Shown: piece after piece, positions 50,230-60,330 of the stretch
Position numbering within the stretch: position 1 is the first letter of the stretch
Layout: each line of letters starts with the position of its first letter
Source of the DNA: Lachnospiraceae bacterium
GTDB taxonomy: Bacteria > Bacillota > Clostridia > Lachnospirales > Lachnospiraceae
Assembly: GCA_024680055.1 (NCBI GenBank)
Contig: JAILCP010000058.1
Coordinates: 62,001-126,000, forward strand
DNA length: 64,000 bases
Direction of reading: 5' to 3'
Translations under genes and position numbers: made by a program
Notes under the pieces: model-generated
What the model saw: the letters and a program-made list of their open reading frames with translations, nothing else
Told to the model about the DNA's origin: nothing
The model's database searches: none

Positions 50230-51402
50230 ATGAAGTGTAAGAAATGTGGAAACGAAATAGCTAAGGGAAAAGTATATTGCGATTCTTGCGGAGCAGAGGT
50301 TCAGATTGTTCCGGATTACAATGCCTTTGATGAAGCTATATCAAATGGCGTGAAACCGGAGGAATTAAAGGAATCAGAGGAGCTTTCAGAAGAAGTAAAC
50401 AACAACCCTGAAGTAGAGGATGAGGTAGAGAAAACACCTGTGGATAAGAAGAAAAAAGCACTGTTTATCGTGGGTGGAATCATTCTGGTTGTTGCATTGA
50501 TATTTATTGTTTCCCTTTTTGTAACAAGTTATCAAAATAACCGTTCCTTCTCATATCAGTATGACAGAGCACAACAGTATTTGAAAAATCATCGTACGGA
50601 TAAGGCCCTTGAGTCTGTGAATAAGGCGTTGAAGATTGATAAAGATAACGAAGAAGCACTTTTATTGCTTGCTGACATTCAGAAGGAAATGGGCGAAGAT
50701 GAAGATGCCATTGATACACTTCTTTCTGTGGTGGATTTATATCCTGATCATAAAGATGCATACAGCAAATTGATTACCATTTATTCCGGTAAAGGAGATT
50801 TTGACGCAATTGCAAAATTGTCCAAGGGAGTAAAGGATGAACAGGTGAAATCACTGTTTATCGGTTATGTGCCAACAACACCAACCTTCAGTGAGAAAGC
50901 CGGAAAGTATGACGATGAAATTTCTCTGGAAATCACAGGAGATTCCAGTAGTTTGATTTATTATACTGTGGATGGCAGTGACCCTCGGGAAAAAGGAATT
51001 GCATATACAGAGGAACTTTGTGTTGAAGAAGGTACCACCCTTGTAAAAGCAGTAAGTACCAACGAATTTGGCCTCTACAGTGATGTGGTGGAAGCAAAGT
51101 ACGAAGTGGAACTGGCTGTTCCTGATAAACCGGAGGTATCTCTGCAAAGCGGTACCTATGATATTGCAAAGACCGTATCCGTGAAAGTTCCAAAAGGATG
51201 CAGTGCCTATTATACCTGGGATGGTTCCAATCCTACCAAGGCGTCAAAGAAATACAACGGTCCTTTTGTAATTCCGGAAGGTAATAATGTATTCAGTGTA
51301 ATTGTGGTGAATGGCAATGGCCGCTCCAGTGATGTGGCAAGATTTAATTACATTTATTACAGTGACGAGGAAAGTAGCCAGGAGAGCGAAGGTGCTCAAT
51401 AA
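50230..51402 (+). CDS. Zinc-ribbon membrane protein with TPR and two chitobiase-C/Fn3_assoc-like domains
   Basis: MKCKKCGNEIAKGKVYCDSCGAEV zinc ribbon, TM, TPR, then YYTVDGSDPR and YYTWDGSNPT repeat units. Confidence 0.85.
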   Translation: MKCKKCGNEIAKGKVYCDSCGAEVQIVPDYNAFDEAISNGVKPEELKESEELSEEVNNNPEVEDEVEKTPVDKKKKALFIVGGIILVVALIFIVSLFVTSYQNNRSFSYQYDRAQQYLKNHRTDKALESVNKALKIDKDNEEALLLLADIQKEMGEDEDAIDTLLSVVDLYPDHKDAYSKLITIYSGKGDFDAIAKLSKGVKDEQVKSLFIGYVPTTPTFSEKAGKYDDEISLEITGDSSSLIYYTVDGSDPREKGIAYTEELCVEEGTTLVKAVSTNEFGLYSDVVEAKYEVELAVPDKPEVSLQSGTYDIAKTVSVKVPKGCSAYYTWDGSNPTKASKKYNGPFVIPEGNNVFSVIVVNGNGRSSDVARFNYIYYSDEESSQESEGAQ

Positions 51403-51415
51403 AAGCTGAGTTATC

Positions 51416-51447
51416 AACCAGCAGGTAAACATCCTGCTGGTTCTTTC
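51416..51447 (+). terminator. Rho-independent terminator
   Basis: aaccagcagg-taaacat-cctgctggtt-cttt. Confidence 0.75.
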
Positions 51448-51472
51448 TGTTATTTATGGAGTGAAGAAATTT

Positions 51473-51952
51473 ATGAAAATTTCCATTGTTTGTGTAGGGA
51501 AAATCAAAGAAAAATTCTTTTCCCTGGGCATAGAGGAGTATAGTAAACGATTACAGCGTTATTGCAACTTAAGCATCATTGAAGTTGCAGATGAAAAAAC
51601 AAAAGAAAAAGCATCAGATAAAGAGATAGAGCTGGTAAAAGAAAAGGAAGGGGCAAGAATTTTAGACAAGATCAAAGAAGATGCCTACGTGATTGCCCTG
51701 GCCATAGAGGGAAAACAGTACGATTCGTTGCAACTGGCTCAGAAAATGGCGGAATTAATGACCTATGGGAACAGCAACATTGTTTTTGTAATCGGAGGCT
51801 CTTTAGGTCTTTCTGAGGATGTTTTAAACCGGGCCAACGAAAAACTGAGCTTTTCCAAATTAACCTTTCCACATCAATTGATGAGAGTGGTTTTACTGGA
51901 ACAGATTTATCGATGCTTTCGTATCAATGAGGGAGAACCGTATCATAAATAA
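51473..51952 (+). CDS. rlmH: 23S rRNA (pseudouridine1915-N3)-methyltransferase RlmH
   Basis: [15 protein letters not shown]...[14 protein letters not shown]...[22 protein letters not shown]. Confidence 0.95.
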   Translation: MKISIVCVGKIKEKFFSLGIEEYSKRLQRYCNLSIIEVADEKTKEKASDKEIELVKEKEGARILDKIKEDAYVIALAIEGKQYDSLQLAQKMAELMTYGNSNIVFVIGGSLGLSEDVLNRANEKLSFSKLTFPHQLMRVVLLEQIYRCFRINEGEPYHK

Positions 51953-52023
51953 TTGCAATTGAAAAATATTGTATTATAGCTGATAATAAAAGGGATTATA
52001 AATTTGGGATGGAAAGGAAATAC

Positions 52024-53022
52024 ATGAGTTTAACAGAGCTGGAATGGAATGTTGATAATGAACATTTATCCAACGTATTTGGAATGTTGGATGAATATCT
52101 GAAGAAGATTGAACGTACGTTACACGTGACCATCATTGTAAGGGATGGTTTTGTTAAAATTATCGGAACCGCCAAAGACTGTGAATTGGCAAGAAAAACC
52201 ATTGATCAGTTGGTGAAGCTTTCCTGTAAGCACAAGGAAATCACAGAACATGATGTGGATTATTGTTTGTCCCTGGTTTTCGAAGACAAACAGGACGAAA
52301 TGGTGTTGATGGATAAGGAATTGATCTGCCATACCATCAACGGAAAACCTGTAAAACCAAAGACCCTTGGACAAAAGGATTATGTAAATGCTATTCGTAA
52401 AAATATGATTGTATTTGGAATGGGTCCGGCAGGAACAGGTAAGACCTATCTGGCCATGGCTATGGCAATTACAGCATTCAAAAACGAAGAAGTAAATAAG
52501 ATTATTTTAACCAGACCTGCCATTGAAGCAGGGGAAAAGCTTGGCTTTTTACCGGGAGATTTGCAAAGTAAGGTAGATCCCTATTTAAGGCCTCTTTATG
52601 ATGCACTGTATCAGATTATGGGTGCAGAAAGCTTTTTGAAAAATATGGAAAAAGGGTTGATTGAGGTGGCGCCCCTTGCTTATATGCGAGGAAGAACTTT
52701 GGATAATGCGTTTATTATTCTGGATGAGGCGCAAAACACCACACCGGCCCAGATGAAAATGTTTTTAACCCGTATCGGTTTTGGGTCAAAGGCTGTGATT
52801 ACAGGTGATGCCACTCAAAAGGATTTGTCGCCGGGAACCGTATCCGGACTTGACGTTGCTTTAAAAGTTTTAAAAAGTGTGGAAGGAATCGGAATTTGTA
52901 CCTTAACAAGTGATGATGTGGTACGTCACCCGCTGGTACAAAAGATTGTAAATGCTTACGAAAAATACGAGGCGAAGCAACAAAAGAAAGTCAATAAAAA
53001 CGGACAGTACAATAAAAGATAG
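52024..53022 (+). CDS. PhoH family ATPase
   Basis: GPAGTGKTYLAMAMA, ILTRPAIEAGEKLGFLPGD, IILDEAQNTTPAQMKMFLTRIGF; ORF track starts at 52009, ATG at 52024 has better-placed RBS. Confidence 0.95.
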   Translation: MSLTELEWNVDNEHLSNVFGMLDEYLKKIERTLHVTIIVRDGFVKIIGTAKDCELARKTIDQLVKLSCKHKEITEHDVDYCLSLVFEDKQDEMVLMDKELICHTINGKPVKPKTLGQKDYVNAIRKNMIVFGMGPAGTGKTYLAMAMAITAFKNEEVNKIILTRPAIEAGEKLGFLPGDLQSKVDPYLRPLYDALYQIMGAESFLKNMEKGLIEVAPLAYMRGRTLDNAFIILDEAQNTTPAQMKMFLTRIGFGSKAVITGDATQKDLSPGTVSGLDVALKVLKSVEGIGICTLTSDDVVRHPLVQKIVNAYEKYEAKQQKKVNKNGQYNKR

Positions 53023-53036
53023 ACGGAGACAAAGGA

Positions 53037-54224
53037 ATGAGGTTACACGAGGTTCTTTCCGGAACTGATAAGTTTAAGCTTTTTTTTGTGGAGCTTTTTA
53101 CCATTATTAGTGCGGGGGTTTTATATATTAAGTATGAAAACGGAATTGATCGCTTGATTCTTGGATTCTTCTTAACAATTCTGTTTTTTCTGGTATTATT
53201 ATTTCGAATTAATTATGAGTATACAATTGAAGAATCACAACATCATATTCACGAAGACGTGGATAAAATGTTAAAGACCTATGGACTGGCCATTGTAATT
53301 ACCACAGCCGGTTATTTTCTGCCGGTGCCGGTACATTTTCTGCTGTCCATGACGGCGTTGGTTTGTGCCTTTTTGCCGTTGCAATACGGACTTTCTTTAA
53401 CATTGATGATGGCAATCTCCATTGGCATCAATGTACAGTCCACCAACTTTGAATTGGTATTTTTGGTATTTTCCTGTTTGGTAGGAGCTATGTTTTCCAA
53501 AATGGCCATTCAGCGCAGATATTTCTTTTATGTGGCAATGATGCTTATGGCAGTTTCCAGCTGTTCTGCAATGATTTTATCCTATGCAGTAAACGGACAG
53601 TTGGAGACGAGGGGACTTGCTTATGGATTTGTGGAAGGAATTGCCAATGCAGTGATGATTTTGGCGGTTATTCCGTTTTGCGTTGAAAAGGAGCAGGAAC
53701 AAACCATTATTTTTTCCAGTTATGCAGAAGCAATGGAAGAGGATTTTCCACTGTCACTGTTTATGCAGTCCATCTCAGAGGAGCGTTATGAACGCAACCT
53801 GATTGTGGCAAAAAGTTGCAGAAAGTGCGCCCAGATACTTCAATTGAACAGTGATTTATGCTGCTGTGCAGGCTTTTATTACGATTTATGCAATAACGAT
53901 GAAGAAGATCCTGTGGAATACGCATCCATTTTGGCAAGACAAAATTTCCTGCCTATGGATGTGGTCCATATTTTATCTCAATATAATGGTTTGAATCGAG
54001 ACATTGACACCAAAGAAGGGGCGTTGGTGGATTTGATTCATGAATCCATGTATGAATTATGGAACAAACATGCAGATGAGAAGAACTCATTTGAAAAAGA
54101 AGTGGTGATTCATACCATGTTCAATGATCTTTCCAGATCCGGTAGATACGATCACAGTGGGTTGAGTATGAATGAGTTTTTGATCTTAAGAGAAAATTTA
54201 ATTCGTGAGGTTACAAGTGAATGA
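53037..54224 (+). CDS. Divergent PgpH/7TMR-HD-like membrane protein with degenerate HD domain
   Basis: Position between phoH and ybeY, multi-TM region followed by HD-like helical domain; expected HHDIGK region reads FYYDLCN. Confidence 0.65.
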   Translation: MRLHEVLSGTDKFKLFFVELFTIISAGVLYIKYENGIDRLILGFFLTILFFLVLLFRINYEYTIEESQHHIHEDVDKMLKTYGLAIVITTAGYFLPVPVHFLLSMTALVCAFLPLQYGLSLTLMMAISIGINVQSTNFELVFLVFSCLVGAMFSKMAIQRRYFFYVAMMLMAVSSCSAMILSYAVNGQLETRGLAYGFVEGIANAVMILAVIPFCVEKEQEQTIIFSSYAEAMEEDFPLSLFMQSISEERYERNLIVAKSCRKCAQILQLNSDLCCCAGFYYDLCNNDEEDPVEYASILARQNFLPMDVVHILSQYNGLNRDIDTKEGALVDLIHESMYELWNKHADEKNSFEKEVVIHTMFNDLSRSGRYDHSGLSMNEFLILRENLIREVTSE

Positions 54225-54736
54225 CACTGGAATTAGTGAATGAAACAGAAAAACAATTTGATTTTGATTTCCAAGAAATTGCAAGTAAAGTTATAAACGA
54301 AACACTTGAGGAAGAAAAATTTCCTTGGGAGGCCATGGTTGAAGTAACTCTTGTTTCGGCTCAATACATACATCAATTAAATCTTGAGCAGCGGGGAGTG
54401 GACCGTGCCACGGATGTGTTGTCTTTCCCTATGCTGGATTATGAAGCGCCGGGGGATTTTTCTTTGGTGGAAGAAGACAGTACCAATTTTGATCCGGAAA
54501 CAGGGGAAGTTTTGCTCGGGGATATTGTAATCTGTCTTGATAAAGTGGAAGAGCAGGCAAAAGAATACGGGCATTCACTTTTACGGGAATATGCCTTTTT
54601 AATCTGCCACAGTATGCTTCATCTTTTGGGCTATGATCACATGGTGCCGGAGGAAGAAAAGGTGATGTTTGAAAAGCAGGAAGAAATTTTAAATCATTTG
54701 GGTATCAAAAGGGAAACTGAAGGGAGAACACAGTGA
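54221..54736 (+). CDS. ybeY: rRNA maturation endonuclease YbeY
   Basis: RGVDRATDVLSFPM and ICHSMLHLLGYDHMVPEEEKVMF. Confidence 0.93.
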   Translation: MTLELVNETEKQFDFDFQEIASKVINETLEEEKFPWEAMVEVTLVSAQYIHQLNLEQRGVDRATDVLSFPMLDYEAPGDFSLVEEDSTNFDPETGEVLLGDIVICLDKVEEQAKEYGHSLLREYAFLICHSMLHLLGYDHMVPEEEKVMFEKQEEILNHLGIKRETEGRTQ

Positions 54737-55791
54737 ATCTTAAAAGAACGTTAGTGACCATTACCTTGTTTTATTTTTGTGTAATGGCTATGGGATGTGG
54801 AAAGAAACAGGAAAAAGTAACAAAGAAAGAAAGCCCGGCTCCAAAGGTGGTGACCACAGATGAACATGTGGGAGAAGAAAAAAGCATGTTAACCGGACTT
54901 TGGATTGATGAAGAGGTGGCAAAGCAAAGACCTCTTGCCATTATGATGGGTAACACCAGTGATGCTGCGCCACAAAGCGGCATTGAAAAAGCCGGCGTCG
55001 TCTATGAAATTCCGGTGGAAGGTGGAATTACCCGATTGATGTCGGTGATTGAAGACTACAGTGACCTTAAACGTATTGGAAGTGTGCGCAGTTGCCGTTA
55101 TTATTTTGTGCATTATGCCATGGAATACAATGGGTTTTACGCCCATTTCGGACAGTCAAAATATGCCCTTCCAACCTTAAACAATCCTATGGTGCCAAAT
55201 GTAAACGGTTTGGAGGGAGAGGCAGGAAAGTGCTATTATCGTGTGACTGACAGAAGGGCACCTCATAATGCTTTTGCTGATGGCAGCAAAATCAAGGATT
55301 ACCTTGTGAAAAAAGGAAACGATTTAAATTATGACGATTCCTATCAGGGACATTTTACCTTTGCAGAGGAGGACGAGGAGAATCAGCTTGTAGATGGCAG
55401 CGACGCCACCTATGTAAGTCCGGGCTACAGCGTGGACCAGCCTTGGTTTGAATACAATCAGGGAGATAAGCTTTATTACAGATTTCAATACAATAAAGAA
55501 CATGTAGACAATGAAAGCGGTCGACAGCTTTCCTGTAAAAATATTGTAATTCAATATGTTAATATCGGTCTTTTTGACGATGGAAAGAGTCTAACCATTG
55601 GCACCGTAGGTAGCGGAAAGGGTGAATTTATTACCAACGGTAAATCGGTACCTATGGTCTGGAAAAAGCAATCCGAATTTGCAAAAACCACCTATTGCTA
55701 TGAAGATGGTACAGAAATTGAATTTAATCCTGGAAAAACATGGATTTTACTGGTAGATGCTCAAAAAACATCAAAGGTAACCGTGAAATGA
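54733..55791 (+). CDS. DUF3048-domain lipoprotein (YerB-like)
   Basis: Lipobox AMGCGKK; RPLAIMMGNTSDAAPQSGIEKAGVVYEIPVEGGITRLMSVIEDY...IGSVRSCRYYFVHYAMEYNGFYAHFGQS. Confidence 0.9.
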   Translation: MNLKRTLVTITLFYFCVMAMGCGKKQEKVTKKESPAPKVVTTDEHVGEEKSMLTGLWIDEEVAKQRPLAIMMGNTSDAAPQSGIEKAGVVYEIPVEGGITRLMSVIEDYSDLKRIGSVRSCRYYFVHYAMEYNGFYAHFGQSKYALPTLNNPMVPNVNGLEGEAGKCYYRVTDRRAPHNAFADGSKIKDYLVKKGNDLNYDDSYQGHFTFAEEDEENQLVDGSDATYVSPGYSVDQPWFEYNQGDKLYYRFQYNKEHVDNESGRQLSCKNIVIQYVNIGLFDDGKSLTIGTVGSGKGEFITNGKSVPMVWKKQSEFAKTTYCYEDGTEIEFNPGKTWILLVDAQKTSKVTVK

Positions 55792-55816
55792 TATAGAACA
55801 GACGAGGACAATTCCT

Positions 55817-57472
55817 ATGAGTAAAGAAAAAAAGGGCTCGAACTTTTTGGTACAGGGATCTATTTTGGCGATTGCTTCCATTGTATCAAGAATTATAGGC
55901 CTGATTTATCGTGTCCCAATGCAGCATATCATTGGTGACATTGGAAATGATTATTACAGTACAGCTTTTGAAGTATATAACATAATGCTTTTAATTTCAT
56001 CCTACAGCCTGCCTACCGCTGTTTCAAAATACGTGTCGGAATGCAGGGCAAGGGGAGATTACAAGTTAATTCATAAGGTTTTTCGCACCGCCATGGTGTT
56101 ATCTCTTGGTAGCGGAACTCTGGCAGCTTGCATCATTTTCTTTGGTGCACCTTACATAACCACAGCGTTAAAAACCCCATTGGCAATTTATGCCCTGTTG
56201 GTTTTGGCGCCGGCGTTGATTATTTTATCAGCCATGGGTGTGTTGCGAGGACTTTTCCAGGGTATTGGAACCATGATGCCAACGGCGTTTTCACAGATAT
56301 TAGAGCAGGTGGTCAATGCAGTTGTCAGTGTAGGCGCTGCATATTTTCTGTTTCAACGTGGGGTGAAAGTAGGCGGAGTACTTGGAAATGTGGAAGAATA
56401 CAGTTCAGCATTCGGTGCCGCCGGAGGAACCATGGGAACCACCTCAGGAGCCTTTGTGGGCTTTGTTTTTATGCTGTTTATTTTCCTGATTTATCGACCG
56501 AAATTAAACAAATTAAAACGAAAACAACGATATTCTCAGGATGAATCCTACTTATCCATGGCAAAAATCCTGATTATGACCATAGTTCCGGTACTTCTTA
56601 GTACCACCATTTACAATATCAGTGGTATTTTGGACCAGTTTTTATTTAAAAATGTGGCAACCATGCAGCACTATGACTCTTCACAAATCGGCGTATGGTG
56701 GGGCGTGTTTACCGGTAAATATAAAATTTTAATCAATGTGCCTTTGGCCATTGCATCTGCCATGGCTGCATCCACCGTTCCAACTTTAACGGGAGCTTTT
56801 GCAGCAAAGGACTATAAGCTGGCCAGAAAAAAAACCTACCAGGTTACCAAGTTTGTAATGGTAATTTCCATTCCTTGTGTGGTGGGTATCGGAGTTTTGG
56901 CATCACCGATTATGCAGCTGTTATTTGGAGACGGAAGTAAGCTTACAGAACACATGTTGATTGCAGGCTGTATTTCTGTGGCGTTTTATTCCTTATCCAC
57001 ATTATCCAACGGAATTTTACAGGGAATTAATCGGCTGGGTGAACCGGTAAAAAATGCAGTAATTGCCTTGGTATTGCATGTGATTTTCCTTTTGGCATTG
57101 ATGTTTGGATTAAAACTTCATATTTACGCCGTGGTATACGCAAATGCCTTTTATGCCTTTGTGATGTGTGTTTTAAATGCCAGATCCATTCGACGTTATT
57201 TAAAATATCGACAGGAAGTATTACGAACCTTTATCATACCATCCATTGCCTCTGTGATTATGGGTGGTGCAGTATTCCTTGTTTATTACGGAATGATGAA
57301 GGTACTGCCGATCAATGCGGTATGGACCCTTGTTTCCATTGTGGTAGGTGTATTGGTATACGGTATTTCATTGTTACTGCTGAAAGGCTTGACAAAGGAA
57401 GAAATACTGGCATTTCCAAAAGGCGCGTTATTACTTAGAATTGCTGTAAAAATGCATTTAATTAGGGATTAA
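55817..57472 (+). CDS. Polysaccharide biosynthesis/SpoVB-MurJ-like MOP-superfamily flippase
   Basis: ~14 TM; GSILAIASIVSRIIGLIYRVPM. Confidence 0.9.
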   Translation: MSKEKKGSNFLVQGSILAIASIVSRIIGLIYRVPMQHIIGDIGNDYYSTAFEVYNIMLLISSYSLPTAVSKYVSECRARGDYKLIHKVFRTAMVLSLGSGTLAACIIFFGAPYITTALKTPLAIYALLVLAPALIILSAMGVLRGLFQGIGTMMPTAFSQILEQVVNAVVSVGAAYFLFQRGVKVGGVLGNVEEYSSAFGAAGGTMGTTSGAFVGFVFMLFIFLIYRPKLNKLKRKQRYSQDESYLSMAKILIMTIVPVLLSTTIYNISGILDQFLFKNVATMQHYDSSQIGVWWGVFTGKYKILINVPLAIASAMAASTVPTLTGAFAAKDYKLARKKTYQVTKFVMVISIPCVVGIGVLASPIMQLLFGDGSKLTEHMLIAGCISVAFYSLSTLSNGILQGINRLGEPVKNAVIALVLHVIFLLALMFGLKLHIYAVVYANAFYAFVMCVLNARSIRRYLKYRQEVLRTFIIPSIASVIMGGAVFLVYYGMMKVLPINAVWTLVSIVVGVLVYGISLLLLKGLTKEEILAFPKGALLLRIAVKMHLIRD

Positions 57473-57476
57473 AATC

Positions 57477-58709
57477 ATGAAAGACTATGACGTTATTATT
57501 ATAGGCGCAGGAGCGGCAGGCCTTATGGCTGCAGTTTCTGCGGCAAAAGAAAATGCATCCGTTTTGGTGATTGAACATCTAAACAAACTTGGAAAAAAGA
57601 TTTTAAGCACAGGAAACGGAAAATGTAATTATACCAACAGAAATCAGGGGGTTGAATTCTACCGGGGATCAGACCCTGATTTTGTGCTGTCATCCTTTGA
57701 ACAAATGAGTCAGTGGGATACCATTTCCTTTTTTAAGGAACTGGGAATTTATCCAAAGGAGAAAAACGGATACTTTTACCCTTATAATGAACAGGCAACC
57801 TCTGTGGTGGAAGTATTTGAAATGGCAGTGAAAAATTACGGGGTCAACGTACTTTTAGAGTGCGATTTAATCTCGGTAAAAAAGGAAAAAACCTTTAAAA
57901 TTACCACAACCAAGGGCAATTTTACCGGTAAGAATCTGATTTTTGCCTGCGGTTTAAGGGCAGGAAGGAAGACCGGAAATGACGGAAGTGCCTTTCAATA
58001 TATAGAAAACTTCGGTCATCACTTCATAGATATTGTGCCGGCACTGGTGCAAATGAAGTCTAACGAGTCTTTTCTAAAAAACCTTGCAGGAATTCGTGCA
58101 GAAACTGAACTGAAAATCCTGATAAATGACAGGGAAGTATTCAAAGACCATGGAGAGCTTTTACACATTGATGGAGGCATCTCCGGAATCGTGGCTTTTC
58201 AGGGAAGCAGATACGCGGCTTACGGAGTTTTATATAACAAAAAGGTGAAGGCGGTAATCGATTATTTTCCAAAGGAGTCTTTCCGGACGTTATACGAAGA
58301 ATTGGAGCTTCGTTTTCATACTCTTGGGAAAAACAAAACGGCCTTAGAGGCAATGATTGGATTTTTCCCTCACAAATTGGTGCTTTCCTGGTATCAACGT
58401 TTGAATATTGACTTTAAAAAGCCCGCAAGTTCCTTATCCGGGAAGCAGTTAAAAGAGCTGGCCAATATAATCAAAGCCACTGAGTTGAAGATTACCGGTA
58501 CCAAAGAGTTTGAAAGCGCTCAGGTTTGCGCCGGAGGAGTATCCACCAAGGAAGTGAATGAAACCACCATGGAATCAAAAATCGTGCCGGGTCTTTATTT
58601 TGCAGGCGAGGTGCTGGACATTGACGGCATGTGTGGCGGATTTAATCTGCAGTGGGCCTGGTCCAGCGGATATGTTGCAGGTCACAGTGCAGCAACAAAG
58701 GAGAAATAA
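57477..58709 (+). CDS. HI0933-family NAD(P)/FAD-dependent oxidoreductase
   Basis: DVIIIGAGAAGLMAA, KKILSTGNGKCNYTN, GEVLDIDGMCGGFNLQWAWSSGY. Confidence 0.93.
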   Translation: MKDYDVIIIGAGAAGLMAAVSAAKENASVLVIEHLNKLGKKILSTGNGKCNYTNRNQGVEFYRGSDPDFVLSSFEQMSQWDTISFFKELGIYPKEKNGYFYPYNEQATSVVEVFEMAVKNYGVNVLLECDLISVKKEKTFKITTTKGNFTGKNLIFACGLRAGRKTGNDGSAFQYIENFGHHFIDIVPALVQMKSNESFLKNLAGIRAETELKILINDREVFKDHGELLHIDGGISGIVAFQGSRYAAYGVLYNKKVKAVIDYFPKESFRTLYEELELRFHTLGKNKTALEAMIGFFPHKLVLSWYQRLNIDFKKPASSLSGKQLKELANIIKATELKITGTKEFESAQVCAGGVSTKEVNETTMESKIVPGLYFAGEVLDIDGMCGGFNLQWAWSSGYVAGHSAATKEK

Positions 58710-58711
58710 GT

Positions 58712-60310
58712 TTGATTAAAATTCATCAGTTAAAGGTTCCGGTGTTATCCGAGGAACCGGTGATTATAAAAAAAGCAGCAAAAATACTTGGAATCAAAGA
58801 ACAGGAGATTCTTCATACAGAGATTTTAAGGCATTCCATTGATGCAAGAAAGGAAGCTGTTTACGACATCTACCAGTTGGCCTGTGAGGTAAAACGACAG
58901 GACCTGGTGTTAAAGCGTAAAAGCAAGGATTACAGCCTTTATCAGCCGGTGGAATATGATTTTTTTGCAAGAAGAAATAAGATTTCACGGGAGAGGAAGA
59001 AGCTGAAAACTTCCCCTGTGATCATCGGTGCAGGTCCTGCAGGGTATTTTTGCGCATGGATGCTGGCAAAACACGGTTATTCTCCGGTTTTATTAGAGCG
59101 GGGAAAGGCTGTGGAAGAAAGAGAAAAGGATGTAACAGAGTTCTTTGAAGGGGGAAGACTTTTTAAAAACTCCAATGTACAGTTTGGAGAAGGTGGTGCA
59201 GGTGCATTTTCCGACGGGAAGTTAAATACTCTTGTGAAGGATAAGGAAGGTCGCAGCAAAGAAGTGTTGAAAACCTTTGTAAAATGCGGGGCGCCGGAGG
59301 ATATACTCTATGAAAGCAAGCCTCACATCGGTACGGATGTGCTGCATCAGGTATTGATAAAAATGCGCCAACAACTGCTGGAATTTGGCTGTGAAATTCA
59401 TTTTAACAGTACGGTTACACAGTTTCGAATAGAAAATGAGAAAATTACCGGAGTCATTACAGAAGATGGCACCGTGTATGATACAGATGTGGTGGTTCTT
59501 GCCATTGGACACAGTGCAAGAGATACCTTCCAAACCCTTTTTGACCAAAAGGTGGACATGGAAGCCAAATCCTTTGCGGTGGGTTTTCGAGTGGAACATC
59601 CGCAGAAACAGATCAATGAGGTGCAATACGGCAAAGAACTTGGAGAGCGTATGGCGGCAGCGCCATATAAGGTGACAGCCAAGGCAGGCAACGGACGAGG
59701 AGTTTATTCCTTTTGCATGTGCCCGGGAGGTTTTGTGGTAAATGCCAGCAGTGAACAGATGCGTACTGCTGTAAACGGTATGAGCTATCGGGCAAGAGAC
59801 TCCAAAAACGCCAACTCTGCCGTGATTGTGTCAGTGGGACCGAAGGATTATCCTTCCGCCAGCCCCCTTTCCGGCGTGGAGTTTCAGGAAAACCTTGAGA
59901 AAAAGGCTTATGAACTTGGAAAAGGAAGGATTCCGCAACAGTTATTTATTGATTTTGAAAACAATGTGGCCTCCACTGACTATGGTGATTTTACCAGTGA
60001 GACAAAAGGTGACAGAGTGCTGACCAATTTACGCGGTGTTTTCCCTTTGGAAGTGGAGGATGCCTTTGTGGAAGGAATGCATAGCATTGGTAAAAAGTTT
60101 ACCGGCTTTGACCGTAAGGATGCCATTTTATCCGCAGTGGAATCAAGAACATCCTCACCGGTAAGAATTCCTCGAAATGAAGTGATGGAAAGTAATATCA
60201 AAGGGTTATATCCGTGCGGCGAAGGGGCAGGATATGCCGGTGGAATTATGTCTGCGGCTATGGACGGCCTGAAGGTGGCCGAAATGATTGCAGCAGAATA
60301 TGACAGGTAA
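58712..60310 (+). CDS. FAD-dependent dehydrogenase (uncharacterised family)
   Basis: VIIGAGPAGYFCAWMLAKHG, FGEGGAGAFSDGKLNT, CGEGAGYAGGIMSAAMDGLKVA; TTG start at 58712 inferred. Confidence 0.88.
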   Translation: MIKIHQLKVPVLSEEPVIIKKAAKILGIKEQEILHTEILRHSIDARKEAVYDIYQLACEVKRQDLVLKRKSKDYSLYQPVEYDFFARRNKISRERKKLKTSPVIIGAGPAGYFCAWMLAKHGYSPVLLERGKAVEEREKDVTEFFEGGRLFKNSNVQFGEGGAGAFSDGKLNTLVKDKEGRSKEVLKTFVKCGAPEDILYESKPHIGTDVLHQVLIKMRQQLLEFGCEIHFNSTVTQFRIENEKITGVITEDGTVYDTDVVVLAIGHSARDTFQTLFDQKVDMEAKSFAVGFRVEHPQKQINEVQYGKELGERMAAAPYKVTAKAGNGRGVYSFCMCPGGFVVNASSEQMRTAVNGMSYRARDSKNANSAVIVSVGPKDYPSASPLSGVEFQENLEKKAYELGKGRIPQQLFIDFENNVASTDYGDFTSETKGDRVLTNLRGVFPLEVEDAFVEGMHSIGKKFTGFDRKDAILSAVESRTSSPVRIPRNEVMESNIKGLYPCGEGAGYAGGIMSAAMDGLKVAEMIAAEYDR

Positions 60311-60330
60311 GAGAGTAGAAAAGGATAGGT

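Noticed and set aside
56128-56544. 138-aa alternate-frame ORF inside the flippase gene
   Set aside because: Fully embedded in a clear multi-TM CDS, with no RBS or family features; chance open frame.
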